Assembly: GCF_003287955.1 (NCBI RefSeq)
Contig: NZ_QMKP01000004.1
Coordinates: 186,001-250,000, forward strand
Reading direction: 5' to 3'
DNA length: 64,000 bases
Source of the DNA: Arthrobacter sp. AQ5-06
Lineage (GTDB): Bacteria; Actinomycetota; Actinomycetes; Actinomycetales; Micrococcaceae
Part shown: positions 1-7,786 of the stretch, piece by piece
Numbering within the stretch: position 1 is the stretch's first letter
Layout of the letters: each line of letters begins with the position of its first letter
Program-made: the position numbers and the translations under genes
Notes under the pieces: model-generated
Seen by the model: only the letters and a program-made list of their open reading frames with translations
The model's database searches: none
What the model was told of the DNA's origin: nothing

Positions 1-675
1 ATTCCGTTGAGTTCGGTTCTTCGCCTTTGCCGCAAGCTCGGGGAACTTGGGATGCTTGAACGCACTACCGGCGGTGACTACGTCATCGGTTTAAAGCTCC
101 TCGAAGTAGCCTCGCTGGCTCCTCGGGGCCACGGTCTTCGCGCGGTTGCCATGCCATTCATGGAAGATCTGCACCATGCCACGAATCACCATGTGCTGCT
201 CGCTGTGAGGGATCGCGACGAGGCTGTCCTGGTCGAGCGGCTGTCCGCCCACGAAGCAGGAATGATCATGTACCGTATCGGTGGCAGGGTGCCGCTTCAT
301 TCCACGAGCGTCGGTCTAGTGCTGCTGGCGTATGCCGATCCGGAATTAAAGGAGGAGATACTGAACCGCAAACTCACCCTGGAGCCCGAGGGGCAGGATG
401 TTTCGTCAGTGGAGCTTCGGGCACGGTTAGCTTCGGTCCGTCAGCAGGGCTTTGCAGTTGCTACCAGGCCCTTGCCGGAACCTGCGACGTCGGTTGCGGC
501 GCCTATTTTCGGCCCAGGTCAGCAGATTATCGGCGCAATGTCCGTCCTAGGTCCGGTGGGGGTCATCGAGCCGCGTGTCATCATCCCCGCCTTGGTGGCG
601 GTGGCGCGCTCCATTTCACGCGCCGCAGCGTCGGGCAACACTGGTGCGACCGGACACGAAGGGGGCGCTGACTAG
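1..675 (+). CDS. IclR-family transcriptional regulator, 5' end cut by window
   Basis: The open frame runs from base 1 without a convincing start, so the N-terminus lies outside the window. The first visible residues (PLSSVLRLCRKLGELGMLER) match the recognition helix and wing of an IclR winged-helix domain. The remainder is the IclR effector-binding domain, including the VPLHSTSVGLVLLAYA stretch around residues 97-112 and the ATSVAAPIFG stretch that normally lines the ligand pocket. The TTG at position 7 is probably internal. Its target is not visible, because the next genes on this side are a gntR relic and minus-strand genes. The family assignment is firm; the effector is unknown. Confidence 0.88.
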   Translation: MPLSSVLRLCRKLGELGMLERTTGGDYVIGLKLLEVASLAPRGHGLRAVAMPFMEDLHHATNHHVLLAVRDRDEAVLVERLSAHEAGMIMYRIGGRVPLHSTSVGLVLLAYADPELKEEILNRKLTLEPEGQDVSSVELRARLASVRQQGFAVATRPLPEPATSVAAPIFGPGQQIIGAMSVLGPVGVIEPRVIIPALVAVARSISRAAASGNTGATGHEGGAD

Positions 676-690
676 CCCCGCTGGCTTCAG

Positions 691-925
691 TCAGTCGGAT
701 ACTGCCGCGTCTGACCTTCCCGGCGTGGGCGCCGCCGGTTGGCCCCGGTGTGGATGTGCACGACGTCCCTGGCGCCTTCCCGGTCCCAGGCTTCCATGGC
801 ATCGGCCCTCCGTTCGTCGAACTTGAATCTTTCTTCCAGAAGGCGCGGAAAACTCTGGTCCGCAGCTGCCGCAGCATAACCGTGTGTCGCTCGAGAATTT
901 GAGCAAGCCCAGGAAGTCGCGAGAT
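691..925 (-). pseudogene. Decayed C-terminal fragment of a GntR/FCD regulator
   Basis: This stretch is clearly related to the 3' end of the intact gntR gene at 5265-6071. Translated on the minus strand it gives LLEERFKFDERRADAMEAWD then VVHIH, against LLEERFELYKRMADAMEARD then IMHIH in the intact protein. The upstream part, matching FLGLLEILERHAVTLR, is in another frame (FLGLLKFSSDTRL), so at least one frameshift separates the two. The N-terminal DNA-binding domain is gone. It is a dead copy of the regulator's ligand-binding tail. Confidence 0.8.
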
Positions 926-1097
926 GAGGACGACGGGCTCTCGGGCACTTCGCCCGGCCCGTTCGGCTCACGTACGGGAGCTCTGCAAGTGCGAATAGAG
1001 GGATGTGAGCGGCGGGACGGCAGTTGTTGCGATAGGCGGCGATCCGGGTGATCGCCTTGTGCCGTCCCGCCGCAGTCTCTGGGGCTCTCTGAGCTTC

Positions 1098-1460
1098 TCA
1101 GGTCTGCGGTCGATCCTGAGATATTCGGGAATCCACCCGCCAGATGTCGATCCCATCGTCTTGATGAATCATGACGCGGCCGTTTCCACTGCACAGGTGG
1201 ATCCACATGGTGGAGCCGTCTGCGGTGATGTCGTCGATCCATCCGGTGCCGGCCGTTTTGGGTCCGCGGCGAAGCTCAACGAATTCCCCACGCCACAGGT
1301 GCTTCCACAGGCGTATCAGGAGTGGCTGGCTTCGCCGTTCCGGCAGGCTGCCTGCTCCCGTCGTCCGTGTGGTCGTTGAAAGCCTGCTGTCGGTCCTGGG
1401 CGACTGGGGCGTGGCGCTTTTCCTAGGGGGTGCCACGGCGACCGCGCCTTTTCCGTTCAT
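1098..1460 (-). CDS. Small conserved protein of unknown function (paralogue of 6351-6653)
   Basis: The ORF encodes 120 aa. Residues about 50-110 contain WRGEFVELRRG, GWIDDITADGSTMWIH and DDGIDIW, which line up with the 100-aa protein at 6351-6653 (CGTEVDVYLD, GVVDATTADGRIIWI, YEVWI). The alternating hydrophobic pattern suggests a small beta-barrel, but I do not recognise a named family. The first 45 residues are basic and low in complexity, with no counterpart in the paralogue, so the true start may be downstream. It lies just beyond the gntR relic and reads toward it. Function is unknown. Confidence 0.55.
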   Translation of the reverse strand: MNGKGAVAVAPPRKSATPQSPRTDSRLSTTTRTTGAGSLPERRSQPLLIRLWKHLWRGEFVELRRGPKTAGTGWIDDITADGSTMWIHLCSGNGRVMIHQDDGIDIWRVDSRISQDRPQT

Positions 1461-1494
1461 GTCGGTTCCCGTTCAGGTAGCAGCCGCGTTTAAT

Positions 1495-2691
1495 TTAGAC
1501 GGCTTCGAGGACGCTGACGTAGTTGGCGATGCCTACGCCGCCCATGTTCTGGACGGCGGCGCGGCTCGGGTTGGCGAGCTGCATGTCACCTGCCGTGCCG
1601 GTGAGCTGCATGGCGGCGATGACGTGTTGGGATACGCCGGTGGCGCCGACGGGGTGGCCCTTGGCTTTGAGTCCGCCGGAGACGTTGATGGGCAGCTTCC
1701 CGTCCTTGAAGACCCAGCCTTCCTGCACAGCGCGGGCGCCCTGGCCCGGTTCGGTCAGGCCCATGGCCTCGTACATGAGCAGTTCGGCGATGGTGAAGCA
1801 GTCGTGGACCTCAGCGAAGTCCAGGTCCCCGAGTTCGACGCCGGCCATCCCCAGCGCGCGCTGCCAGGACACCCGGGTGGCGGCGAAGGCGGTGGGGTCG
1901 CGGCGTTCGGCCGGGAAGAAGTCGTTGGCGTGGCCGAAACCGGCGAGCCTTACCGGCGCAGTTGCCCCACCGGTTGGTGAGACGGACAGCACGACGGCGG
2001 CGGAGCCGTCGGACACGGGGGAGCAGTCGGTGCGGCGCAGCGGATCGGCGACCATGGGGTTCTTGTCCGAGACGGTGCGGCAGAACTCCTCGCCGAGGTC
2101 CTTGCGGAGCTGGGCATAGGGGTTGTCGACGCCGTTGCGGTGGTTCTTCGCTGCGATGGAGCCCAGCACGTCGCCCAGCTGTCCGTCGCCGCGACCGTAG
2201 CGCTTTTCGTAGTGCTTGGCGACGTCAGCGAACAGGCCTGTGAAGCCGGTGGTGGACGTCTGGCCGGCCATGTCGTAGTCAGCGCCCAGCAGGGCAGCGC
2301 CCACAACGTCGGCGCCGGCGTGCGTCATCTTCTCGGCGCCGATCACCAGCACAGTCTTCGCCGTCCCGGCCAGCAGCGACTTGGTGCCCTGCTGGAACGC
2401 GGCCGAACCGGAGGCGCAGGCGTTCTCCACACGCGTGGCGGCGACGTTGGCCAGCTGGTCCGAGACCTGCAGTGCCAGGGATGACGGGAACGCCAGCGGC
2501 ATCATGCCGGAGTTGAACTGGCCGAGATAGATCTCATCGATCTGTCCGGGTTCGATGCCTGCGTTGGTGATGGCGTCGGTGGCCACCTGGACGATCAGGG
2601 ACTCGAGGGTCTCGTCGGTGAGTTTGCCGAAGCGGCTGTGGCCCCAGCCGGTGAGCAGGACATCCTTGCCGAACTGTTCCTTGAGGCTCAT
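1495..2691 (-). CDS. Thiolase-family acetyl-CoA acyltransferase (SCP-x type)
   Basis: This 398-aa protein has the thiolase fold of the SCP-x-like branch. It shows the nucleophile-loop sequence [12 protein letters not shown] near residue 90 and the C-terminal [17 protein letters not shown] motif holding the catalytic His. The N-terminus ([14 protein letters not shown]) differs from typical PcaF or AtoB enzymes. Its start overlaps the stop of the CoA-transferase beta subunit by four bases, so it is translationally coupled as the last gene of a three-gene operon. It probably cleaves the 3-oxoacyl-CoA made by the transferase into acetyl-CoA plus a shorter acyl-CoA. Acetoacetyl-CoA or an aromatic-derived 3-oxoacyl-CoA are both possible. 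Confidence 0.85.
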   Translation of the reverse strand: MSLKEQFGKDVLLTGWGHSRFGKLTDETLESLIVQVATDAITNAGIEPGQIDEIYLGQFNSGMMPLAFPSSLALQVSDQLANVAATRVENACASGSAAFQQGTKSLLAGTAKTVLVIGAEKMTHAGADVVGAALLGADYDMAGQTSTTGFTGLFADVAKHYEKRYGRGDGQLGDVLGSIAAKNHRNGVDNPYAQLRKDLGEEFCRTVSDKNPMVADPLRRTDCSPVSDGSAAVVLSVSPTGGATAPVRLAGFGHANDFFPAERRDPTAFAATRVSWQRALGMAGVELGDLDFAEVHDCFTIAELLMYEAMGLTEPGQGARAVQEGWVFKDGKLPINVSGGLKAKGHPVGATGVSQHVIAAMQLTGTAGDMQLANPSRAAVQNMGGVGIANYVSVLEAV

Positions 2692-3413
2692 GCTGTGGCT
2701 CCTTCCAGGGTTGATTCGTTCAGCGTTGATTTGTTCAGTGCGGGCTCATCCTGGTCAGAGTCCAAGGCGACTGTGAACGCGGCCTCGGTCTTTTCGCGGA
2801 CTTCTTCCACGGTGACCCCCGGCGCAAGGCGGGTCAGCGTGAGCTGCCGCCCGCCGTCGTCGTCCGATTTCACGATGTCAAAAACCGCCAGGTCACTGAT
2901 GATCCGGTCCACGCAACGCAGGCCGGTGAGCGGCAGGGTGCACTCGGTGACGATCTTTGCCGTGCCGTCCTTGGCGTTGTGTTCGGTGAGGACCACCACG
3001 CGCGGAGTGCCGGCAACGAGGTCCATGGCGCCGCCCATGCCCTTGACCATTTTGCCCGGGATGGTCCAGTTGGCGAGGTCGCCGTTGCCGGAGACCTGCA
3101 TGGCGCCGAGGATGGCCACCTTGACGTGGCCGCCGCGGATCATGCCGAAGGAGGTGGCGGAGTCGAAGATGCTGCCGCCGGGCAGGACGGTGACGGTCTG
3201 CTTTCCGGCGTTGATGAGGTCCGCATCCTCCTCGCCCTCGTAGGGGAACGGGCCCATGCCCAGCAGGCCGTTTTCGCTCTGCAGGACCACGCGGACGCCG
3301 TCGGGCAGGTTGTTGGCCACCAGCGTGGGAATGCCGATGCCCAGGTTCACGTAGTCGCCGTCGTTCAGTTCCTCGGCCGCGATGGCAGCCATTTCATCCC
3401 TGGTCCAGGCCAT
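2688..3413 (-). CDS. 3-oxoacid CoA-transferase, beta subunit
   Basis: This 241-aa protein matches the B subunit of class I CoA-transferases (ScoB/PcaJ/AtoA type). It has [15 protein letters not shown] near the start and the active-site segment [12 protein letters not shown], in which the Glu forms the CoA thioester. I chose the ATG at 3413 because AAGGAG lies eight bases upstream; a longer ATG-started version would place that ribosome site inside the coding sequence. It sits between the alpha subunit and the thiolase. Together the subunits move CoA from succinyl-CoA, or a similar donor, to a 3-oxoacid. The exact substrate cannot be read from the sequence. Confidence 0.9.
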   Translation of the reverse strand: MAWTRDEMAAIAAEELNDGDYVNLGIGIPTLVANNLPDGVRVVLQSENGLLGMGPFPYEGEEDADLINAGKQTVTVLPGGSIFDSATSFGMIRGGHVKVAILGAMQVSGNGDLANWTIPGKMVKGMGGAMDLVAGTPRVVVLTEHNAKDGTAKIVTECTLPLTGLRCVDRIISDLAVFDIVKSDDDGGRQLTLTRLAPGVTVEEVREKTEAAFTVALDSDQDEPALNKSTLNESTLEGATA

Positions 3414-3493
3414 GGGGTTCTCCTTGGGGTTCAAAGTTTGTGGGGGCTCATTGTTCGTTCGCGCTGTGGGGTGGGGCAGGCCGGGGTTGACGT

Positions 3494-4213
3494 TCAGGCG
3501 GGGACTGTTGCCGCTTCCCGGGAGCGGACGGTCCGCTGTTCGATGTCCTTCGCCCGGCCGCTCGCCTGGACCAGGTGCTGGACGTACACGCCAGGGGTGA
3601 CGATGTGGTTTGGATCCAGTGCGCCCGGCTCCACGATGAGTTCGGCTTCGGCGATAGTTACCAGGCCTGCGGTGGCCACCACGGGGTTGAAGTTCCGGGC
3701 CGTGTAGCGGTAGATGAGGTTCCCGTCCGTGTCAGCGGTGTGCGCGTGGACCAGGGCGACGTCGGCGCGGATGGCCCGCTCCTGGACGTACGTTTCGCCG
3801 TCGAACTCCGCCAGCGGTTTGCCTTCCGCGACCAGCGTTCCCACGCCGGTCTTGGTGTAGAACGCCGGGATGCCGGCGCCGCTGGCGCGGAGGCGCTCGG
3901 CCAGGGTGCCCTGCGGCGTGAACTCCACCTCGAGCAGGCCCGCAAGGTACTGCTCGGCAAAAAGCTTGTTCTCGCCCACATAGGAGGCGATCACCTTGCG
4001 GACCTGGCCGGCCTCGATCAGCACGCCCAGGCCCTTGCCGTCCACACCCATGTTGTTCGACACCACTGTCAGGTCGCGGACGCCGGAATCACGGACGGCC
4101 TCGATCAGGTCCGCCGGGATGCCGCTCAGGCCAAATCCGCCGACAGCCAGCGTCATGCCGTCCCGCAGAACATCGTTCAGGGCCTCAGCAGCGCCGGATT
4201 TCAGTTTTGACAT
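3494..4213 (-). CDS. 3-oxoacid CoA-transferase, alpha subunit
   Basis: This 239-aa protein is the A subunit of a class I CoA-transferase. It has the glycine-rich motif [17 protein letters not shown] at residues 21-37 and a [20 protein letters not shown] segment typical of ScoA/PcaI. It is the first gene of the operon, 80 bases upstream of the beta subunit, and is divergent from the IclR gene at 4463. The intergenic region carries two operator-like sites, so expression is probably controlled by that IclR protein. The operon would link catabolic 3-oxoacids to acetyl-CoA. SCOT for ketone-type acids versus a 3-oxoadipate transferase is unresolved. Confidence 0.9.
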   Translation of the reverse strand: MSKLKSGAAEALNDVLRDGMTLAVGGFGLSGIPADLIEAVRDSGVRDLTVVSNNMGVDGKGLGVLIEAGQVRKVIASYVGENKLFAEQYLAGLLEVEFTPQGTLAERLRASGAGIPAFYTKTGVGTLVAEGKPLAEFDGETYVQERAIRADVALVHAHTADTDGNLIYRYTARNFNPVVATAGLVTIAEAELIVEPGALDPNHIVTPGVYVQHLVQASGRAKDIEQRTVRSREAATVPA

Positions 4214-4310
4214 CGCATCTCCTCGTTGAGCTGTTTTGGATTCGTCCGGCTGGACTGGTCTTGGATGTGCCCGCCCGGCGAGTACCGTCTGGAGGCAGCT
4301 CGGCTATCAT

Positions 4311-4323
4311 TCCACTTTATGGA
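4311..4323. promoter_or_regulatory. Candidate IclR operator 1
   Basis: TCCACTTTATGGA has the form TCCA-N5-TGGA and overlaps TTATGGACACA, which recurs as its exact reverse complement at 4426-4436. It lies about 100 bases upstream of the CoA-transferase alpha start, in the divergent control region. Confidence 0.5.
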
Positions 4324-4429
4324 CACATGCCTTGGGCTTTGAGCGTACGGGTGGTCCATCTCCCCTGTCAAGGATGTAACGGACGGCGAATCTGGCGGTT
4401 TTACAGTGTGGACGGTAGGCTCAGTTGTG

Positions 4430-4442
4430 TCCATAATATGGA
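4430..4442. promoter_or_regulatory. Candidate IclR operator 2
   Basis: TCCATAATATGGA is a perfect 6-1-6 palindrome of the same TCCA-N5-TGGA form as the site at 4311. It ends 20 bases before the IclR start codon at 4463, where bound regulator would block its own promoter. Confidence 0.55.
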
Positions 4443-4462
4443 TTGAATCGTTGAGGAGAGCC

Positions 4463-5242
4463 ATGAACCATGTACCCGTCCAAGGAGCCCAGGTAGTCAG
4501 CCGCATCGCCGGACTGCTACGCATCGTGGGCCGCAAGCCGGAGGGGAGTTCACTCGTGGAGCTGGTGCGGGAGTCGGGCCTGACCCGGCCGACGGTCCAT
4601 CGGCTCCTGACCTCATTAGCATCCGAGGGACTCCTAGACCACAGTGCCCGGACGGGCAGCTGGGTCCTGGGCCCGGAGATCCTGTTGATGGGTTCAGTGG
4701 CCTCCGCCCGGTTCCCCCTTGAGGACATCGCCAGGCCCAGCCTGCGCCGGCTCGCCGGGGAAACAGGTGAGAGCGCCTTCTTCTCCATCCGCAGGGGAGC
4801 CGAGACCGTCTGCCTGCTGCGAGAGGAAGGCAGTTTCCCGGTGCGCTCGTTCGTGCTGCATGAGGGTGTCAGGTTTCCGCTGGGCGTGGCCTCGGCGGGC
4901 ACGGCCATCCTGGCCTTCGTTCCGGAGCACGAACAGGAACAGATCCTGGCGGACTGGCCAACCCACGCCGGACAATTCGCGGACGGCCACCCTGAGGCCG
5001 TGGTCCGGGCCAGCCTGCACCAGACGCGCCAGGCGGGCTATTCCGTCAACCCGGGGCTGGTGTTGGAAGGCAGCTGGGGGATGGGCGCAGCCGTGTTTGA
5101 CCAGGCAGGCCGTCCGGCATGGGCGCTGTCCCTGACCGGCATCGAACCGCGGTTCCGCGAAGACCGCCGAGAGTTCCTTGGCCGGCTCCTGATGGAAGAG
5201 GCCCACCGGATTAACGGGCGGCTTCAGCCCGCAACCGGGTAA
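4463..5242 (+). CDS. IclR-family regulator of the CoA-transferase/thiolase operon
   Basis: This 259-aa protein has an N-terminal winged helix (LVELVRESGLTRPTVHRLLT, about residues 33-52) and an IclR effector domain with the usual FPLGVASAGTAILAF pocket loop. I chose the ATG at 4463 over an upstream GTG because GAGGAG lies just before it. It is transcribed divergently from the CoA-transferase genes and shares a control region with two TCCA-N5-TGGA sites. It is therefore probably a local, self-regulating controller of that operon. The effector may be a 3-oxoacid or an aromatic intermediate, which is an inference. Confidence 0.88.
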   Translation: MNHVPVQGAQVVSRIAGLLRIVGRKPEGSSLVELVRESGLTRPTVHRLLTSLASEGLLDHSARTGSWVLGPEILLMGSVASARFPLEDIARPSLRRLAGETGESAFFSIRRGAETVCLLREEGSFPVRSFVLHEGVRFPLGVASAGTAILAFVPEHEQEQILADWPTHAGQFADGHPEAVVRASLHQTRQAGYSVNPGLVLEGSWGMGAAVFDQAGRPAWALSLTGIEPRFREDRREFLGRLLMEEAHRINGRLQPATG

Positions 5243-5264
5243 CGGGAATGGTACTCGGGCGCTG

Positions 5265-6071
5265 TTAGCTGTTCAAGGAAGTGTCTGACAGATCTCTTCG
5301 GGGTGCGGATGGTTGGATGCCCGTGTTGTGGATGTGCATGATCTGCATGGCGGCATCCCGGTCCCGGGCTTCCATGGCGTCGGCCATCCGTTTGTAGAGC
5401 TCGAACCTTTCTTCCAGGAGCCCGGGCAATGGCTGGTCCCCGGGCGGCCGCAACGTCACGGCGTGCCGCTCGAGAATTTCCAGCAGCCCCAGGAAAACCG
5501 TCCGTAACATCGAGCTCGGCGAAATGCTGGCGACACGGGCCTGGAAGCGCCAGTTGCCGTGCAGAAACGCCGGGACATCGCCGTCGGCCATGGCCTGCTT
5601 CATTGCCTTGACTTCATTGCGCATGACCAGGATGTCGGCCGCCGACGAGTACATCAGGGCGTCTTCGATGACCAGCGGGTCCAAAACGTTGCGCATCCGC
5701 AAGGCGTCGGCCACGATGTGCTCGCTGTCATCGATGGCCAGCATCTGGTTTCCCATCCGGACCAATGGAGTCTGTCGGGCCGCAAAAATCCCGCCGCCCG
5801 GACCGCGGCGGAGAGTAACCACGCCACGGCCCTGCGCAATTTTCAAAGCTTCGTTGAATGTGCCCACCGACACCGAACAGCGCTGCCGGACCTCATCTTT
5901 GCTCCCCAGACGATCATCCGAACCCGCGGTAGCGGCAAGTTCGGCGATCAGATTAGCCGCCATCTCCGCACGGTTCGTCGGGGCGGGCCTGATGGCATCG
6001 CCGTGGGAGGAAAGAGACCTCCAGAGATCACGGCCGATGGCGGTGGCCTGGGGGGCTGCGTCCGTGCTCAC
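5265..6071 (-). CDS. GntR-family regulator with FCD ligand-binding domain (FadR/VanR-like)
   Basis: This 268-aa protein has an N-terminal winged helix (LGSKDEVRQRCSVSVGTFNE, then RGRGVVTLRRGPGGGIF-like residues) and an all-helical FCD domain. The helix LLEERFELYKRMADAMEARD near the C-terminus is characteristic. The GTG at 6071 is the likely start, because AGAAGGAGG lies four bases upstream; an in-frame ATG at 6095 would put this site inside the gene. Motifs around its promoter recur upstream of the hydrolase gene at 13399, so it probably represses both itself and the aromatic cluster. A decayed copy of its tail lies at 691-925. Confidence 0.88.
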   Translation of the reverse strand: MSTDAAPQATAIGRDLWRSLSSHGDAIRPAPTNRAEMAANLIAELAATAGSDDRLGSKDEVRQRCSVSVGTFNEALKIAQGRGVVTLRRGPGGGIFAARQTPLVRMGNQMLAIDDSEHIVADALRMRNVLDPLVIEDALMYSSAADILVMRNEVKAMKQAMADGDVPAFLHGNWRFQARVASISPSSMLRTVFLGLLEILERHAVTLRPPGDQPLPGLLEERFELYKRMADAMEARDRDAAMQIMHIHNTGIQPSAPRRDLSDTSLNS

Positions 6072-6093
6072 GGACCCTCCTTCTAATCGGATC

Positions 6094-6163
6094 AATTCAT
6101 CATGATTATCTTACGCACTGTTGACACGGCAGTGCACCCGAACCGATCATTATGATGATCATG
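6094..6163. promoter_or_regulatory. Candidate GntR operator region upstream of gntR
   Basis: It contains AATTCATCATGAT (6094-6106), GATCATTATGA (6145-6155) and GATGATCATG (6154-6163). All three occur exactly again upstream of the catabolic cluster, at 13453-13465, 13463-13473 and 13517-13526. The cores ATCATGAT and ATGATCAT are palindromic. Confidence 0.55.
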
Positions 6164-6350
6164 CTCATTTTCATCAGCTGCTCGGGACGCCCACCCAGGA
6201 GGAAGACACGATGCGCTTCATTGAAAGAACAGTGCAACGCTCAGTGGCCGCGCCCGTATATAGGAGTAAGAAGTACACCTCACTCCGGTCGAACAGCGCG
6301 GAAAAAAGATTCTGCTGAGAGAGTCATCAGCCTCTGCCGAGAGTGCCGAC

Positions 6351-6653
6351 ATGCCAGTTCCTGAAGTCCTGATCAGCGCCGATGCTCTCTCCAGGCTGCG
6401 GGGTTACCCGTTCCCAGACTGGGAGCAACTTTGTGGAACTGAAGTGGACGTGTACCTGGACTCGGAATTCGTCCGGAGGGGAGTGGTGGACGCTACCACA
6501 GCAGACGGAAGAATCATCTGGATTGGCGCCCAGGGCGTGTTTAGCCGGACACTCATGGAAAAAACGCAGGGATATGAGGTCTGGATCACTCCAACCGAGG
6601 AACTAGGCCCGCGAAACGCCGCCCCAGCCTCAGAGGCCGCGGACAGCGAGTAA
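6351..6653 (+). CDS. Small conserved protein of unknown function (paralogue of 1098-1460)
   Basis: This 100-aa acidic protein is transcribed divergently from gntR. Its centre (GVVDATTADGRIIWIGAQG, about residues 44-62) and the YEVWITPTEE segment match the ORF at 1098-1460. The ribosome site is weak (GCCGAGAG), so the start is less certain. No membrane segment or enzyme motif is visible, and the spacing of hydrophobics suggests a compact beta fold. It sits between gntR and the catabolic genes, and its paralogue sits beside the gntR relic, so it may belong to the same mobile module. Its function is not known. Confidence 0.65.
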   Translation: MPVPEVLISADALSRLRGYPFPDWEQLCGTEVDVYLDSEFVRRGVVDATTADGRIIWIGAQGVFSRTLMEKTQGYEVWITPTEELGPRNAAPASEAADSE

Positions 6654-6886
6654 CCGCCAGCACCTGCTGATGACCCTGAGCAGTACCTACAGTATGCCGA
6701 GTGCACTGTAAGGTCCGCTCCGGGCCGCACCGATGACGGGTCTGATTTCGTTGTTCGCGACGGGCAGGGCGCCCGCCGAGAGGCCCAAGCTGAATCTCGA
6801 GCGGCCTCACGATCTGCCGGCCCATGAGGGTGCGTTCTTCCGCTCCTCGACGACGTGACTTCGCCCCTCGTGTTGACCGTCGACGG

Positions 6887-7354
6887 TTACCCCGAAGGGT
6901 GTTGCTGGCCCTCGGCCGCTGGCAGAACGCCTCGCTCGGCGAAGATGCGCTTGGCGACCACAATCGCGTTGAGGGCCTTGGGAAAGCCGCAGTACGCGGC
7001 TGCATGCGTGATGGCTTCGACGATCTGTGCGGGTGCCAGGCCCACGTTTAGGGACGCATTGACGTGCACGTCGAGCTGGGGCTCGCACCCTCCCAAGGCG
7101 GTCAGTATGCCGAGGGTGACGAGCTGGCGCTGCTCCGGGGCCAGGTCAGGGCGGGCATACACGTCGCCGAAACCGTGGGCAACGACATGGTGAACCAACG
7201 CGGGGGCGACGTCGGCGAGAGACTCGACTACGTTCCGACCACCATCGCCGGCGACGCGGGCAAGTATTTCGGATCCGCGCTCGTAGCGGGCTCGCTCGCT
7301 GTCCTCCGCCAGGATCCTGCTGTGGATGGATGCGGACGTGAATGCGGCGTTCAT
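6887..7354 (-). CDS. Carboxymuconolactone-decarboxylase-like protein
   Basis: This 155-aa protein matches the CMD/AhpD-like fold. It has RQLVTLGILTALGGCEPQLD around residues 78-97 and the C-terminal stretch IVEAITHAAAYCGFPKALNA, close to PcaC. It has only one of the two cysteines of the AhpD CxxC pair, which favours a decarboxylase or lactonase-like role over a peroxidase. The ATG at 7354 is chosen because AAAGGAG precedes it; the longer ORF adds 43 residues unlike the family. It lies downstream of the permease gene on the same strand but across a 432-bp gap with a hairpin, so it may have its own promoter. Confidence 0.8.
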   Translation of the reverse strand: MNAAFTSASIHSRILAEDSERARYERGSEILARVAGDGGRNVVESLADVAPALVHHVVAHGFGDVYARPDLAPEQRQLVTLGILTALGGCEPQLDVHVNASLNVGLAPAQIVEAITHAAAYCGFPKALNAIVVAKRIFAERGVLPAAEGQQHPSG

Positions 7355-7734
7355 TCGTGTACTCCTTTGCTCAAGGTCGGGCCCGCGAGCTAGTCGTTGT
7401 GTGAGATCTTGGTGGTCCGAGCAGAGAGACGGGCGATGGAAGCCTCCACGCGCCATCGGTGCTGATCCGACAGCTGACGACACCGTCGCATGGTTGCCGG
7501 GCCGCCGCGGGGACGTCGCCGCGCACGGACTGCTGCTGACCCGAGGACTCGCGGTCGACGGAGTCGATCAGACTTGTCCGCTGGCAGCAGCGCGGCGTAT
7601 CACCCGACAGTTATTTCCCTCCGAACGCCTCCGCGATTGAAACACCGGACTCGCCTCCTTCGCTGTACGCGAGGCGAGGGCCTTGGAGGCAATATCCTGT
7701 TCGGCGCGGAAGCAAACACCCGCTGGGGCCGACG
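7355..7734. other. Gap without a recognisable gene
   Basis: The 380 bases between the CMD-like gene and the hairpin at 7735 hold several overlapping ORFs on the plus strand, but none has a ribosome site or a recognisable motif. Any promoter for the CMD-like gene would have to lie here; I could not pick one out. Confidence 0.4.
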
Positions 7735-7778
7735 GCCATCACCCCTTCAGCCGGGCCGGGCCGCGAAGGGGTGATGGC
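7735..7778 (-). terminator. Hairpin after the MFS gene
   Basis: GCCATCACCCCTTC (7735-7748) pairs perfectly with GAAGGGGTGATGGC (7765-7778) around a 16-base GC-rich loop. It begins nine bases past the stop of the permease gene on the minus strand. No T-run follows, so it may end transcription poorly or act as an mRNA stabiliser. Confidence 0.55.
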
Positions 7779-7786
7779 ATCGGAGA

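Noticed and set aside
691..1242. 183-aa minus-strand ORF
   Set aside because: It mixes one frame of the gntR relic with Arg/Ser-rich noise and has no ribosome site; the relic is annotated instead.
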